Assembly: GCA_035275405.1 (NCBI GenBank)
Contig: DATEMU010000017.1
Coordinates: forward strand, 1-63,428
DNA: 63,428 bases
Source of the DNA: Phycisphaerae bacterium
GTDB taxonomy: Bacteria > Planctomycetota > Phycisphaerae > UBA1845 > UTPLA1
Direction of reading: 5' to 3'
The position numbers and the translations under genes are program-made. Below, piece by piece: positions 17,667-26,002 of this stretch (its first letter is position 1; every line of letters starts with the position of its first letter). The notes below the pieces were generated by a model. That model was given only the letters and a program-made list of their open reading frames with translations, did not search any database and was not told where the DNA came from.

Positions 17667-18080
17667 ATGCCAGCGAAACTCGACGGTCGTTCCATTCTGG
17701 TCGTGGACGACGATCCCGATGTCCTGACCACCGTCAAGATGGCCTTCGAGGCGGCGGGGGCCAAAGTGAACACGGCCAACGACGGTAACAAGGCCGTGGA
17801 CATGGCCAAACGACTGGACCCCGATCTGATCGTCCTGGACATGATGATGCCCAGGCGCAGCGGATTCCTGGTCATGGAGTCGATCAAGCCCAACAAGGAC
17901 TCCGGCACTCGACCCTTTGTCATCATGATCACGGCGAACGAAGGCAAGCGACACGAGCTGTATGCTCGACACCTCGGCGTCGATGAATACCTCAGCAAGC
18001 CCTTCAGCCTCGACCGGATGATGGAGAAGGCATGCGAACTATTGGGCGGCGAATTCATCGATCCGGAGATGCCGCGCTGA
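17667..18080 (+). CDS. Single-domain response regulator (CheY-like)
   Basis: 137 residues consisting only of a receiver domain. The acidic pair is Asp14/Asp15 in ILVVDDDPD, the phosphoacceptor is Asp58 in LIVLDMMMP, the switch threonine is Thr89 in MITAN and the conserved lysine is Lys111 in YLSKPFS. No output domain follows, so it acts through protein contacts or as a phosphorelay carrier. The ATG at 17667 has GGAGA upstream; the frame is open to 17532 but the extension is unlike a receiver. No partner kinase is adjacent; the nearest histidine kinase (26003) is 8 kb away. Confidence 0.88.
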   Translation: MPAKLDGRSILVVDDDPDVLTTVKMAFEAAGAKVNTANDGNKAVDMAKRLDPDLIVLDMMMPRRSGFLVMESIKPNKDSGTRPFVIMITANEGKRHELYARHLGVDEYLSKPFSLDRMMEKACELLGGEFIDPEMPR

Positions 18081-18223
18081 CGACGCCCATCCGTAAATCG
18101 TTATCCCGTCGTATTTTATAGCATGGTTGCGGGCCGGTCAGTTTTCCATTATCGTAACTGGATTGTAGTGTGGGCGTGCGAGGTGACGCCGGATGGCGTA
18201 ACCAGAGGAGATATTGCAGAGTC

Positions 18224-18493
18224 ATGGCGTTAACTGCAGAGAGTAAAGGCGCGATGGTCACCGGCTACCGCCGACACGACAAGGACACGGGCTCGCCCGA
18301 GGTCCAGGTCGCATTGTTGACGGGTCGAATTCAGCAACTGACGGAACACCTCAAGTCCCACAAGAAGGACCATTCGTCGCGGCGTGGATTGTTGAAGATG
18401 GTCGGCGCTCGATCGAGCCTGCTGAAGTTCCTGACGAAGACCGACCGCGAGAAGTATCAGAAGATCATTGATAGCCTCGGTCTGCGAAAATAA
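18224..18493 (+). CDS. rpsO: 30S ribosomal protein S15
   Basis: 89 residues, the standard length of S15. The sequence has the family hallmarks H-x-x-D-T-G-S-P-E-V-Q-V-A-L-L-T-x-R-I, SHKKDHSSRRGLLKMV and the C-terminal Y-x-x-I-I-x-x-L-G-L-R. It binds 16S rRNA early in small-subunit assembly. The ATG at 18224 follows AGAGGAGA, a strong ribosome site. It is followed by pnp, the arrangement conserved in many bacteria, where the two genes usually share a transcript that is cut and autoregulated. Confidence 0.97.
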   Translation: MALTAESKGAMVTGYRRHDKDTGSPEVQVALLTGRIQQLTEHLKSHKKDHSSRRGLLKMVGARSSLLKFLTKTDREKYQKIIDSLGLRK

Positions 18494-18703
18494 TCCGCGG
18501 GGGCGACCGGCTCCCGCCACGTCGGCTGGCCTCTTTCCCAGAAAAAGCCCGTTACGAGGATTGCTGCGCGACACAAGCCGCCCCCTTGCGGTTCGCGCGC
18601 CGGTCACGGGTTTCGAATCAGCGGTAATCAAGTGTTTTGTGTGATGTGTCGTAATAGCGTGTCGTGTAGGCGTGTTGGAGAAGGCGCAAGGTAGGCAACC
18701 ATT

Positions 18704-20833
18704 ATGAAGACGTATAGCGTAGAAGCGGAAATCGGCGGTCGAATCCTCAAGATTGAAACCGGAAAACTGGCCAAGCAGGCGGCGGGCGCCGCCCTGATCA
18801 CCTACGGCGAGACGGTCCTGCTCGCCACGGTCGTCACCGACAAACCCCGGGAAGGCATCGATTTCTTCCCGCTCACCGTGGACTATCGCGAGAAGATGTA
18901 CGCGGCGGGCAAGTTCCCCGGCGGTTTCTTCAAGCGCGAAGCCCGGCCCACTCAAAAAGAGATTCTGACAATGCGGCTGACCGACCGGCCCATCCGCCCG
19001 CTGTTTCCCGACGGCTTCATGAATGAAGTCCAGATCCAGTGCATGACCCTCTCCTCCGATCAGGAAAACGACGCCGACGTGCTCTGCATGTGCGGCGCGT
19101 CGGCCGCCTTGACCGTCAGCCCGATCCCGTTCGAAGGCCCGACCGCCGGCGTTCGCGTTGGCCGCATCAACGGCGAATTCATCATCAACCCCACCGTCGC
19201 CCAGCGCGCGGAGAGCGATATTGAGGTCATCCTCGCGGGCCATCAGGATGCCGTGAACATGATCGAAGTCGCGGCGATGGAACTGCCGGAGCAGACCATC
19301 GCCGACGCCATCGCCTTCGGGTTCAACGAGATCAAGAAGATCGTCACGTTGATTCGCGAACTCGGCGAGATGGTCAATGTCCAAAAAACCTGGACGCCGC
19401 CGGCCAAAGACTCGTCGCTGGTCAGTCGCGTCGAGGAACTCTGCTCGCGCCTCGACCTCAAGGGGGCCAAGAAGAAGGATAAGAAGGCCGAGCGGTATGC
19501 CGCGGTCGATGAAGTCTATAAGAAGATCAAGGCCGAACTCGTACCCGCGGGCGCGGAGAATCTTCCCTTCACCGAGAACGATGTCCACGCAGAAATCCAG
19601 AAGATCGAAGAGCGGATCTTCCACAAGATGGTGCTGGACGACGGCCGCCGCACCGACGGTCGCGGTCCCGAAGACATCCGCGAGATCATCTGCGAAGTCG
19701 GCGTCCTCCCCCGGACGCATGGTTCGGCCCTCTTTACGCGCGGCGAGACGCAGGTGCTCGTCGTGGCCACGCTGGGCACGTCTCGCGATGAACAGACCGT
19801 GGACGATCTCCTCGAGGAATACAGCAAGAAATTCATGCTGCACTACAACTTCCCGCCGTTCTGCACCGGCGAAGTGAAGCGCATCGGCGCCGTCGGCCGC
19901 CGCGAGATCGGCCACGGCAATCTCGCCGAGCGTTCCTTGCAGGCCGTCCTGCCCGGCCCCGACAAGTTCCCCTACACCATCCGCCTGGTTGCCGAAGTCA
20001 TGGAATCCAATGGCTCCTCGTCGATGGCCTCGGCCTGCGGCGGCACGCTGGCCCTCATGGACGCCGGCGTCCCCATCAAACACCCCGTCGCCGGCATCAG
20101 CATCGGCATGGTTCACGACGGTGACCGCTACATGCTGCTCACCGACATCCTCGGCGAAGAGGACCATTTCGGCGACATGGACTTCAAGGTCACCGGTACC
20201 CAGGTGGGCATCACCGCCGTCCAGCTCGATCTCAAGGCCCGCAGCATCAGCCAGAAACAGATCGGCGAGGCCCTGCAGATGGCCAAGAATGCCCGGATGA
20301 AGATCCTCAAGGAAATGCTCTCGTGCATCTCCCGGCCCAAGGCCGAGATCAGCAAGTACGCCCCCCGCCTCCTCTCCATCAAGGTCCCCCAGGACAAGAT
20401 CGGCAAGATCATCGGCCCCGGCGGCAAGGGCATCAAGAACATCGAAGCGACGACCGGCGCCAAGATCGACATCGAGGACGACGGCACGGTCTATATCTCC
20501 TCGCACAACGCCGACGGCGCCCAGGCCGCCTACGAAATGGTCGAGCAGATTTCGGAAGGCGTCCGCCTCGGAAAGATCTACACCGGCCGCGTCACCTCGG
20601 TGAAGGACTTCGGCGCCTTCATCGAAGTCGCCCCCGGTCAGGACGGTCTCTGCCACATCAGCGAGCTGTCCGACGGCTACGTCCAGCGCGTCACCGACGT
20701 GGTCAACATCGGCGACACGGTCCGCGTCAAGGTGATCCTCATCGACGACACCGGCCGCGTGAAGCTCTCCCGCAAGCAGGTCCTCCTGGAAGAACGCGGT
20801 CACGAGCAGGAAGCGGAAAAGCAGAAGGTGTAG
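18704..20833 (+). CDS. pnp: Polynucleotide phosphorylase
   Basis: 709 residues, full length. It shows two RNase PH-like domains (about 1-210 and 300-530; the second with FTRGETQVL, HYNFPPFCTGEV and the catalytic-core stretch SNGSSSMASACGGTLALMDAGVPI), a KH domain (KIIGPGGKGIKNIE, about 565-600) and a C-terminal S1 domain (GRVTSVKDFGAFIEVAPGQDGLCHISEL). It degrades RNA 3' to 5' using phosphate and can add tails; it normally joins the RNA degradosome. The gene follows rpsO by 210 bases of G/T-rich sequence with no clear gene. A short Lys-rich linker (KGAKKKDKKAERY) interrupts the all-alpha region between the PH domains. Confidence 0.98.
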   Translation: MKTYSVEAEIGGRILKIETGKLAKQAAGAALITYGETVLLATVVTDKPREGIDFFPLTVDYREKMYAAGKFPGGFFKREARPTQKEILTMRLTDRPIRPLFPDGFMNEVQIQCMTLSSDQENDADVLCMCGASAALTVSPIPFEGPTAGVRVGRINGEFIINPTVAQRAESDIEVILAGHQDAVNMIEVAAMELPEQTIADAIAFGFNEIKKIVTLIRELGEMVNVQKTWTPPAKDSSLVSRVEELCSRLDLKGAKKKDKKAERYAAVDEVYKKIKAELVPAGAENLPFTENDVHAEIQKIEERIFHKMVLDDGRRTDGRGPEDIREIICEVGVLPRTHGSALFTRGETQVLVVATLGTSRDEQTVDDLLEEYSKKFMLHYNFPPFCTGEVKRIGAVGRREIGHGNLAERSLQAVLPGPDKFPYTIRLVAEVMESNGSSSMASACGGTLALMDAGVPIKHPVAGISIGMVHDGDRYMLLTDILGEEDHFGDMDFKVTGTQVGITAVQLDLKARSISQKQIGEALQMAKNARMKILKEMLSCISRPKAEISKYAPRLLSIKVPQDKIGKIIGPGGKGIKNIEATTGAKIDIEDDGTVYISSHNADGAQAAYEMVEQISEGVRLGKIYTGRVTSVKDFGAFIEVAPGQDGLCHISELSDGYVQRVTDVVNIGDTVRVKVILIDDTGRVKLSRKQVLLEERGHEQEAEKQKV

Positions 20834-21268
20834 GGGTGGCACGGGCGTCCCTGCCCGTGGGCACTGTGTAGCGTCCGGTGCCCCGTGCCGGACGTCGCTC
20901 AATCAGAGCCTCGCGGCGCAAGCCCGGAGTCTATCCGTGTGGCACCGGTCGTAGATCGGCCGTGGCGGACTCTCAGCCGGCATCTTCGGTGTCCGCTGGT
21001 GCGAGAATCCCTTCTCGCACCTACGCTCGCGGGAATCCCTTCCCTCCTCGCACACCGCCCGTAGGGCGCGCGCTGGTTGCCAGGGTGTTTCAACCCCTGG
21101 GTCTCAGACCCACCAAGTCTCTTCTCATTTTCCCCCCAGCCCGAAGGGCTGATCGAAAGTAGGCAGGGGCAACGCCCCTGTTGGACCCGTCCAAAGAATC
21201 CTCCTCGATCCCGAAGGGATCGAATACACACATCGCCAACGGCATTCCGCTTTTGGGGCAGGTTTCAC
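20834..21268. repeat. Palindrome-rich intergenic region
   Basis: No gene is seen. At least six perfect inverted repeats are packed here: 20840-20859 (CACGGGC/GCCCGTG), 20872-20894 (CGTCCGG/CCGGACG), 20998-21021 (GGTGCGAGAA/TTCTCGCACC, loop TCCC), 21137-21151 (CAGCCC GAA GGGCTG), 21164-21180 (CAGGGGC AAC GCCCCTG) and 21206-21222 (CGATCCC GAA GGGATCG). Two of them share the core CCCGAAGGG. They look like REP-type extragenic palindromes; the first may also end the rpsO-pnp message, although no T-run follows. Confidence 0.6.
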
Positions 21269-21376
21269 CCGCCGCAGGCCCTCGATGAATTCCTCACCGG
21301 CGAACGGACGCTCCGCTCCGATATCCTGGACCGCCTGACCAGAAGCCTTGGACTTGTACTCAGCCCGAAAAACTGA
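21269..21376 (+). pseudogene. Remnant of an XRE-type helix-turn-helix regulator
   Basis: The frame ending at the stop 21374-21376 encodes PPQALDEFLTGERTL, then SDILDRLTRSLGLVL. This matches the last ~30 residues of small XRE regulators, where a recognition helix ALSRFLxGxRxL is followed by xxxxDKLAxALGLxL. No N-terminal half or start codon in keeping with such a protein is visible upstream; the preceding bases belong to the palindrome region. It is probably the stump of a regulator left by the insertion or rearrangement that brought the TIR island next to it. Confidence 0.45.
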
Positions 21377-21593
21377 CGCTGGTGGCACCGGCCAAAAGCA
21401 GGTATTCCGTGTCTCCCACTCCACCCTAACCAAGAACGCTTGCAGGGTGCCCCAAGCCCTGCAACCCGCGTTCCAACTGGCAAAAAATCGCCACTATTCG
21501 GGACTTTTTCGTTAGAATATTCTCCTAAACGGCACCTTTGTTCCAAGAAACGATCGCGGAGGAGAGGCCGGGCAAAACTGGAGTTCAAAATCG

Positions 21594-22712
21594 ATGGCCC
21601 ATATCTCCAGAGCGAGCTTTCCATCCCGCTCCTTTACGGGACGTATGTTTTCAAAAGGGAAGTGGTGCCGCATTGAAATTGACACGCCAGATTCTCTCAC
21701 AATAGCCCTTCAAATCGGCACCGCCTATGGCCTTGGCACCCTGTTGCGAATCTTCGATGATGCGGAAGGGCGCCAACTATGCGTTATTGTTGACGTATCA
21801 AGACTTCCGTCCCGCAACGAGTCGGACTTGGCAGAGGTAAAGGCCTGGCTACCGAAATGCGCAATACTGGTTGCAGGTAGAGTGATGTCCGGGGCTCAAG
21901 CTGTCCCGGAAAACAACATTTTCTGGGTAGGTGCGACTGACTACTCAAAAGACCCACAACGCGAGAACGCGCATGCGTTCCGGCGGAGATGCCGCTTTGA
22001 CGTTCTCAATGTAGTAGCATCCTGTCTGAATTCGAACCCTCCCGAGGCCTTTTGCAAGTTCTCGCGGCTCGCAGGATCCGAGACACACACTCGGATTTAC
22101 GACCGTGACGACTTCATAGAAGCAATCCGCTATTGGGAAGCGAAGGGGTACGTAAAGCTACTAAACCGCGCAGGTGATATCCAAATCAGTCCGGCGCTGG
22201 ATGATCAAATGATGGCAGACATTTCCGCTTACTCATGGGCCGAGGCCGACCAATCCGTCTCGAACAACTCCGCACACACCCACAAATCTATCGTCGCCCC
22301 CTTGGAGTATGACATTTTCGTCTCCCATGCCTCCGAAGACAAAGATAGTGTCGTCAAGCCACTTACCGATGAGCTCCTCAGACGCGGACTTCGCGTCTGG
22401 GTTGATTATAAAGAACTTCGGCTTGGCGATAGATTGCGCCAACGAATCGACGACGGCCTCAGCCGGTCCCGGTTTGGTGTCGTTATCGTAAGCCCCCGCT
22501 TCTTTGCCAAGCGATGGCCGCAGACTGAATTAGACGGCCTAGTCGCGCTTGAGTTGGCTGACGGACGAAAGCGCATACTTCCCATCTGGCACGATATTGA
22601 CTACGAGGGTGTTACGCGGTACTCGCCGTCCCTGGCCGGACGCTTGGCCTCAGAATGGTCTGCGGGAGCCATGAAGGTCGCTGACGCAATAGAGCAAGCC
22701 ATTCGTGATTAA
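21594..22712 (+). CDS. TIR-domain protein, probable NADase effector or sensor of a defence module
   Basis: 372 residues. The C-terminal ~135 residues are a TIR domain: YDIFVSHASEDKDSVV (from 239), LRVWVDYKELRLGDRL, IVSPRFFAKRWPQTELDGL. Glu312 in W-P-Q-T-E-L sits where TIR NAD+ hydrolases have their catalytic glutamate. Residues 1-235 match no family I know; about 170-205 (DDFIEAIRYWEAKGYVKLL) resembles a winged-helix segment. Start ATG 21594 has GGAG ten bases upstream; ATG 21645 is an alternative. It stops nine bases before the next gene, so the two form an operon. Base composition is clearly more A/T-rich than flanking genes. By analogy with bacterial TIR systems it may deplete NAD+ during phage infection; this is inference. 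Confidence 0.85.
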   Translation: MAHISRASFPSRSFTGRMFSKGKWCRIEIDTPDSLTIALQIGTAYGLGTLLRIFDDAEGRQLCVIVDVSRLPSRNESDLAEVKAWLPKCAILVAGRVMSGAQAVPENNIFWVGATDYSKDPQRENAHAFRRRCRFDVLNVVASCLNSNPPEAFCKFSRLAGSETHTRIYDRDDFIEAIRYWEAKGYVKLLNRAGDIQISPALDDQMMADISAYSWAEADQSVSNNSAHTHKSIVAPLEYDIFVSHASEDKDSVVKPLTDELLRRGLRVWVDYKELRLGDRLRQRIDDGLSRSRFGVVIVSPRFFAKRWPQTELDGLVALELADGRKRILPIWHDIDYEGVTRYSPSLAGRLASEWSAGAMKVADAIEQAIRD

Positions 22713-22721
22713 GAAACGATC

Positions 22722-24554
22722 ATGACACCGAAGGAACTTTCACGCGCCGCATACAGAATATTCGTTGGAGCCATTCCACCAAATCTTGCGATCCGAAGTC
22801 AGGAAGATCAGGAAGATTACGGCGTGGACTACGAAGTTGAACTTACGACAAATCAAGACGAAGCAACCGGCTACATCTTTAAAATACAACAAAAAGGCGC
22901 TCATACTCTAAGGCGCATGAATGACGGGAAGACTGTAATCCTCGAAAAATTTCCAATCGCCAAACTGACTTATTACCTTAGAGAACTCCGGATACCCATC
23001 CTCTTGGTAGCGGTTGAAATAAGCAGCCGGACTGTCTTTTGGTGTCAGCTTCAGGGGAACCCTGGGGTTGAGTCAGCCTATGCAAACGCCTTAAGGCGTG
23101 GCCGCCAAACCATATCTCTTCACATTTGCGCCTCCAACGCTCTTCCCCAGACCTTCGACGACTTCATGATCGCTGTTCGCCAATCCTCCGACTGGCTACT
23201 CGTCACTGGGATGATCGATACCCCGACTCACAACTTCACCGCTGCTGCGCTTCGTGGTGACAAGCTCGACGATGCAGTCTCACGTGTTCGTGACCACTTA
23301 GATTCCTTGAAGTGCGAGCAGCTAGAACTGTTGATACAGAACAAGAAGAGAAAGGAGGCCCTGGATCAAGCCCGTCTGCTTCTCGAGAGCAAGACCGAAA
23401 CACCCGCAATCCGCATCGCGGCAGGAATAAACATTACCAGGATCGCCGGCAGTGCCGAAGCAGAGGCCGGCGAACCAGCAGACTCTGGCCAATATCTTCG
23501 ATTCCGTATCGCCATGATGCTTCGGCTCTTGAGGATCGTGCGGACAACTCCAACACCTAGACGACTACGCCTGTACGTCAGATGCATGCTGAGGTCGGCC
23601 CGATTGGCTTTTTTTGTGAATCGCGCCACCGCCTTATCGATGAGTCTTAGAATACAAAAGCAAACAGGGAACGATTTTACTAGACATATCACGGAGGCCC
23701 AAAGACAGCCCCTTACTCGGCTCCTTCTTCGGGAATTGCGCTTATGCGCCAACCTTGTCGGCGTGGCAATTGAGGACTCATGCTGTGAAGTAGTGCCGCA
23801 GCTCTGGGCCTATGCCGTTAACGACATAGCAAATTATGTCTTGGAACTAAGGGAAGTGGCTTCAGATGAAGCCGCCGCACGTCTGGAGTCGTGGCTAGAT
23901 TATCGAACGGCTATATCTGTTGAGATAGCGGCCCTACTTAAGAACTGGAATGACCTGATACTGTGTAGCCTCGCATATATGCGGACCGCGAATCCTAGGG
24001 ATGTATTACACCGGAATCGACGATTTGCAACAGCCGTGTCTTTTTTGAAGCGCATTGCCGATCGCGACATGCGCGAAAAGAGCTTAGCAACGCTTGATGA
24101 ATACAAGCATGGATTAGAGGAAGTACTTAAGCGATCCCCTACCATCGATGACGATGTGTCCATGTATCGGGAGTTAGCAGCAAGCCTAGGTGTTAACTTG
24201 GCCGACCCTAACGATGAGATCGCACAAATCATCAACATAGGGTTGAGGGATTTGAATCCCGAGCGCGTCGTGAAAAAGTGTCGTTATTTCTACGTTTCTA
24301 TCGGTGTTTCTGGAGTTCCTGCGCAGATGATTGGCCTGCCTACCGCTGGTAGCAAGTTTTTGCATTGTACACGACACAATTTCACCATGATGGGCTATAG
24401 CCTGGATGATATCTATGGTTGGTTCGAGAGCCAACACTGTTCAAAGTGCCGAGATTGCGAACCATTGCCGCCCGATTGGTCTTGGACTCTTGAATGGCAG
24501 GAGGAACAAGACAAAATTCATAAATCATTTGCGAATCGCAAATACCAATTATGA
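22722..24554 (+). CDS. DUF4365-like nuclease-fold protein with long helical region, partner of the TIR gene
   Basis: 610 residues. The N-terminal ~150 residues match the DUF4365 pattern: QEDQEDYGVDYEVEL (Asp36), then GYIFKIQQKG (Gln56-x-Lys58) and PILLVAVE..TVFWCQL. DUF4365 has a PD-(D/E)xK nuclease fold, and D-x(n)-QxK would be its metal site. The middle (about 190-530) is predominantly alpha-helical, repeat-like and unrecognised. Near the C-terminus is a possible zinc site: Cys549, His552, Cys573, Cys576, Cys579. The gene shares the A/T-rich composition of the TIR gene nine bases upstream and was probably acquired with it. Nucleic-acid cleavage or sensing is inferred from the fold only. Confidence 0.75.
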   Translation: MTPKELSRAAYRIFVGAIPPNLAIRSQEDQEDYGVDYEVELTTNQDEATGYIFKIQQKGAHTLRRMNDGKTVILEKFPIAKLTYYLRELRIPILLVAVEISSRTVFWCQLQGNPGVESAYANALRRGRQTISLHICASNALPQTFDDFMIAVRQSSDWLLVTGMIDTPTHNFTAAALRGDKLDDAVSRVRDHLDSLKCEQLELLIQNKKRKEALDQARLLLESKTETPAIRIAAGINITRIAGSAEAEAGEPADSGQYLRFRIAMMLRLLRIVRTTPTPRRLRLYVRCMLRSARLAFFVNRATALSMSLRIQKQTGNDFTRHITEAQRQPLTRLLLRELRLCANLVGVAIEDSCCEVVPQLWAYAVNDIANYVLELREVASDEAAARLESWLDYRTAISVEIAALLKNWNDLILCSLAYMRTANPRDVLHRNRRFATAVSFLKRIADRDMREKSLATLDEYKHGLEEVLKRSPTIDDDVSMYRELAASLGVNLADPNDEIAQIINIGLRDLNPERVVKKCRYFYVSIGVSGVPAQMIGLPTAGSKFLHCTRHNFTMMGYSLDDIYGWFESQHCSKCRDCEPLPPDWSWTLEWQEEQDKIHKSFANRKYQL

Positions 24555-24656
24555 ACCTACCGGCTATCGAAAAACCAATTGCCAAGCGACCCATCCGACA
24601 TCCCACTTCCTACATCTCACATCGAAGTCTTCCGCCAATCCCCGCCCCGCTGACGC

Positions 24657-25436
24657 TCACAACAAATCCCATCGGGCGCGAGAATCTCTTCCCCCGCTCG
24701 CCTCAAATCGGATTCTACGAATGTCGTCGCCGACGTCGCGACGCGACGTGTCATCGGCGACGCGCTCATCGTCCTCCTCGTCGCCATCGCTCCGTGCCCT
24801 GAGAGGGGCGCCGTCCGCCACATCCGGAGGCTCGGCGCTCTCCTCGCGGGGACCGTTGGCCGGATCGGCGCTCGCAGCGGCCGGCTCACCCGGCGTGGCC
24901 GGCCCATCGTTCGATGCGACGGATGGATCGTCCGGCGCCACCAGTCTCCCGTCGGGTGCCCGTTTCATCTCCCACGGCATGTACGACTTCGGGTTGATCG
25001 GCTTCAACCCCCAGATGTCCCGGATCGCCTGATTGAGCGACTGGTCAAACTCCGCCTCGGTATAGGGCCGACCGTCCTTGTCCCGGCCGAAGGGCGCTTC
25101 GTCGTCATACTCGTCCACCTGCGGGTGGTTCGGCCGGCGCCGGGCCGCCTCCGCCCGAATCCGCGCCACTTCAAGCTGCGTATCGTGGTGGGCCCGGGCG
25201 ATCGTATAGCGCGCGTCGATCCGCCGACGCGCCAGGTCGTTCCGCTCCCGGGCCACGTCGATCCGCTGAAAGCGCGCGATCGCCGCCGAATACGTCCGCA
25301 CCAGATCCTCCGTCAAATCCTCCGCCTTGCTGCTCTGCGCAATGATCTTCCCGACCAGTACGCGCTGCGCCTCACTGAGTAGCGCACGGTCTTGCTGCTC
25401 CCGGTCAAAGACCTCCGGCGACAAATACGGGTACAT
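24657..25436 (-). CDS. Hypothetical coiled-coil protein with acidic low-complexity tail
   Basis: 259 residues from the ATG at 25436, which has a strong ribosome site (GGGAGGAT) upstream; the frame extends 17 codons further but without such a site. No signal peptide or membrane helix is seen. Residues about 10-115 are strongly charged and helical (REQQDRALLSEAQRVL, RFQRIDVARERNDLARRR), suggesting a coiled coil. A short conserved-looking block TEAEFDQSLNQAIRDIWGL lies at about 145-165. The last ~90 residues are a Pro/Ala/Asp/Glu-rich disordered tail. I do not recognise the family. It is convergent with the DUF4365-like gene and has the normal high G+C of the window. Confidence 0.6.
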   Translation of the reverse strand: MYPYLSPEVFDREQQDRALLSEAQRVLVGKIIAQSSKAEDLTEDLVRTYSAAIARFQRIDVARERNDLARRRIDARYTIARAHHDTQLEVARIRAEAARRRPNHPQVDEYDDEAPFGRDKDGRPYTEAEFDQSLNQAIRDIWGLKPINPKSYMPWEMKRAPDGRLVAPDDPSVASNDGPATPGEPAAASADPANGPREESAEPPDVADGAPLRARSDGDEEDDERVADDTSRRDVGDDIRRIRFEASGGRDSRARWDLL

Positions 25437-26002
25437 GAACGATCCTCCCTCCCCATCCGATTGACGTGCGGCCCGATTGCCCCCCACGCAATTCGGAGAA
25501 TAGGCGCACGGTCACAAAAGGCAAGCCGCCACGCGACATTCTGAGCAGCGTTTGCGGTCATCTACCGATCCGGTCGGACCTTACAGCGCACAAAAAATCA
25601 AAGAATATTTCCTTGCCATTGTCGAAGCCGTGTGCTATATTCGCATATTGTTAGGTTTCGCGATCAGGTGTCGCGCCCGTGCCTCCGGTCGCCGGCGGCT
25701 CGGCCTGACTACTCGGAGATTCCGCGCGATGAGGCCGAATTTCAAGGGTTTCAGGAGTTTTCGAGCTAAGAACTTTCGACTTTGCGCTCAATTGCGGTCG
25801 TTTGCGCATCAAAAAAATCTGCGCCCCTCTTTGCCAGGAGTTTACCCGCCGTGGCGGGCCGTCCCGTTTTCGGCTTCTTTCGCCTTCTTTCGGCCCAAAA
25901 AAAATCTCTGCACCTCTGTCCCTCTGTGGTTCATTGTGCTCGGGTCGCGGTACAATGCCGTGGAAATCTCGTATCCATCGGACCCGTCGCCGGAAACTGC
26001 CC
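25437..26002. other. Intergenic region between divergent genes
   Basis: About 565 bases without a supported gene. It contains one good promoter-like element (25613-25641), a small palindrome CCCGCC-GT-GGCGGG near 25850, and a run of pyrimidine-rich, A-run-containing sequence (about 25800-25940) that translates to short stop-free but non-conserved frames. The latter has the look of a dispersed intergenic element rather than a gene. Confidence 0.4.
25613..25641 (+). promoter_or_regulatory. Promoter-like element upstream of the histidine kinase
   Basis: TTGCCA (25613-25618) and TATATT (25636-25641) are separated by 17 bases, a close fit to sigma-70 promoters. Transcription would run rightward toward the kinase gene at 26003, leaving a leader of about 350 bases. 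No other rightward gene lies between. Confidence 0.45.

Noticed and set aside
18560..18640. Possible tRNA suggested by GGTTTCGAATC near 18605
   Set aside because: No acceptor stem, anticodon stem or D-arm can be built around it.
18230..20902. An 890-codon open frame antisense to rpsO-pnp
   Set aside because: It covers the complementary strand of two certain genes; its Asp/Gly/Val/Leu-biased sequence is the usual mirror of a G+C-rich gene, and no ribosome site or domain supports it.
21594..24554. Thoeris or CBASS system
   Set aside because: There is a TIR protein but no ThsA-type SLOG partner and no nucleotide cyclase; the partner is a DUF4365-like protein.
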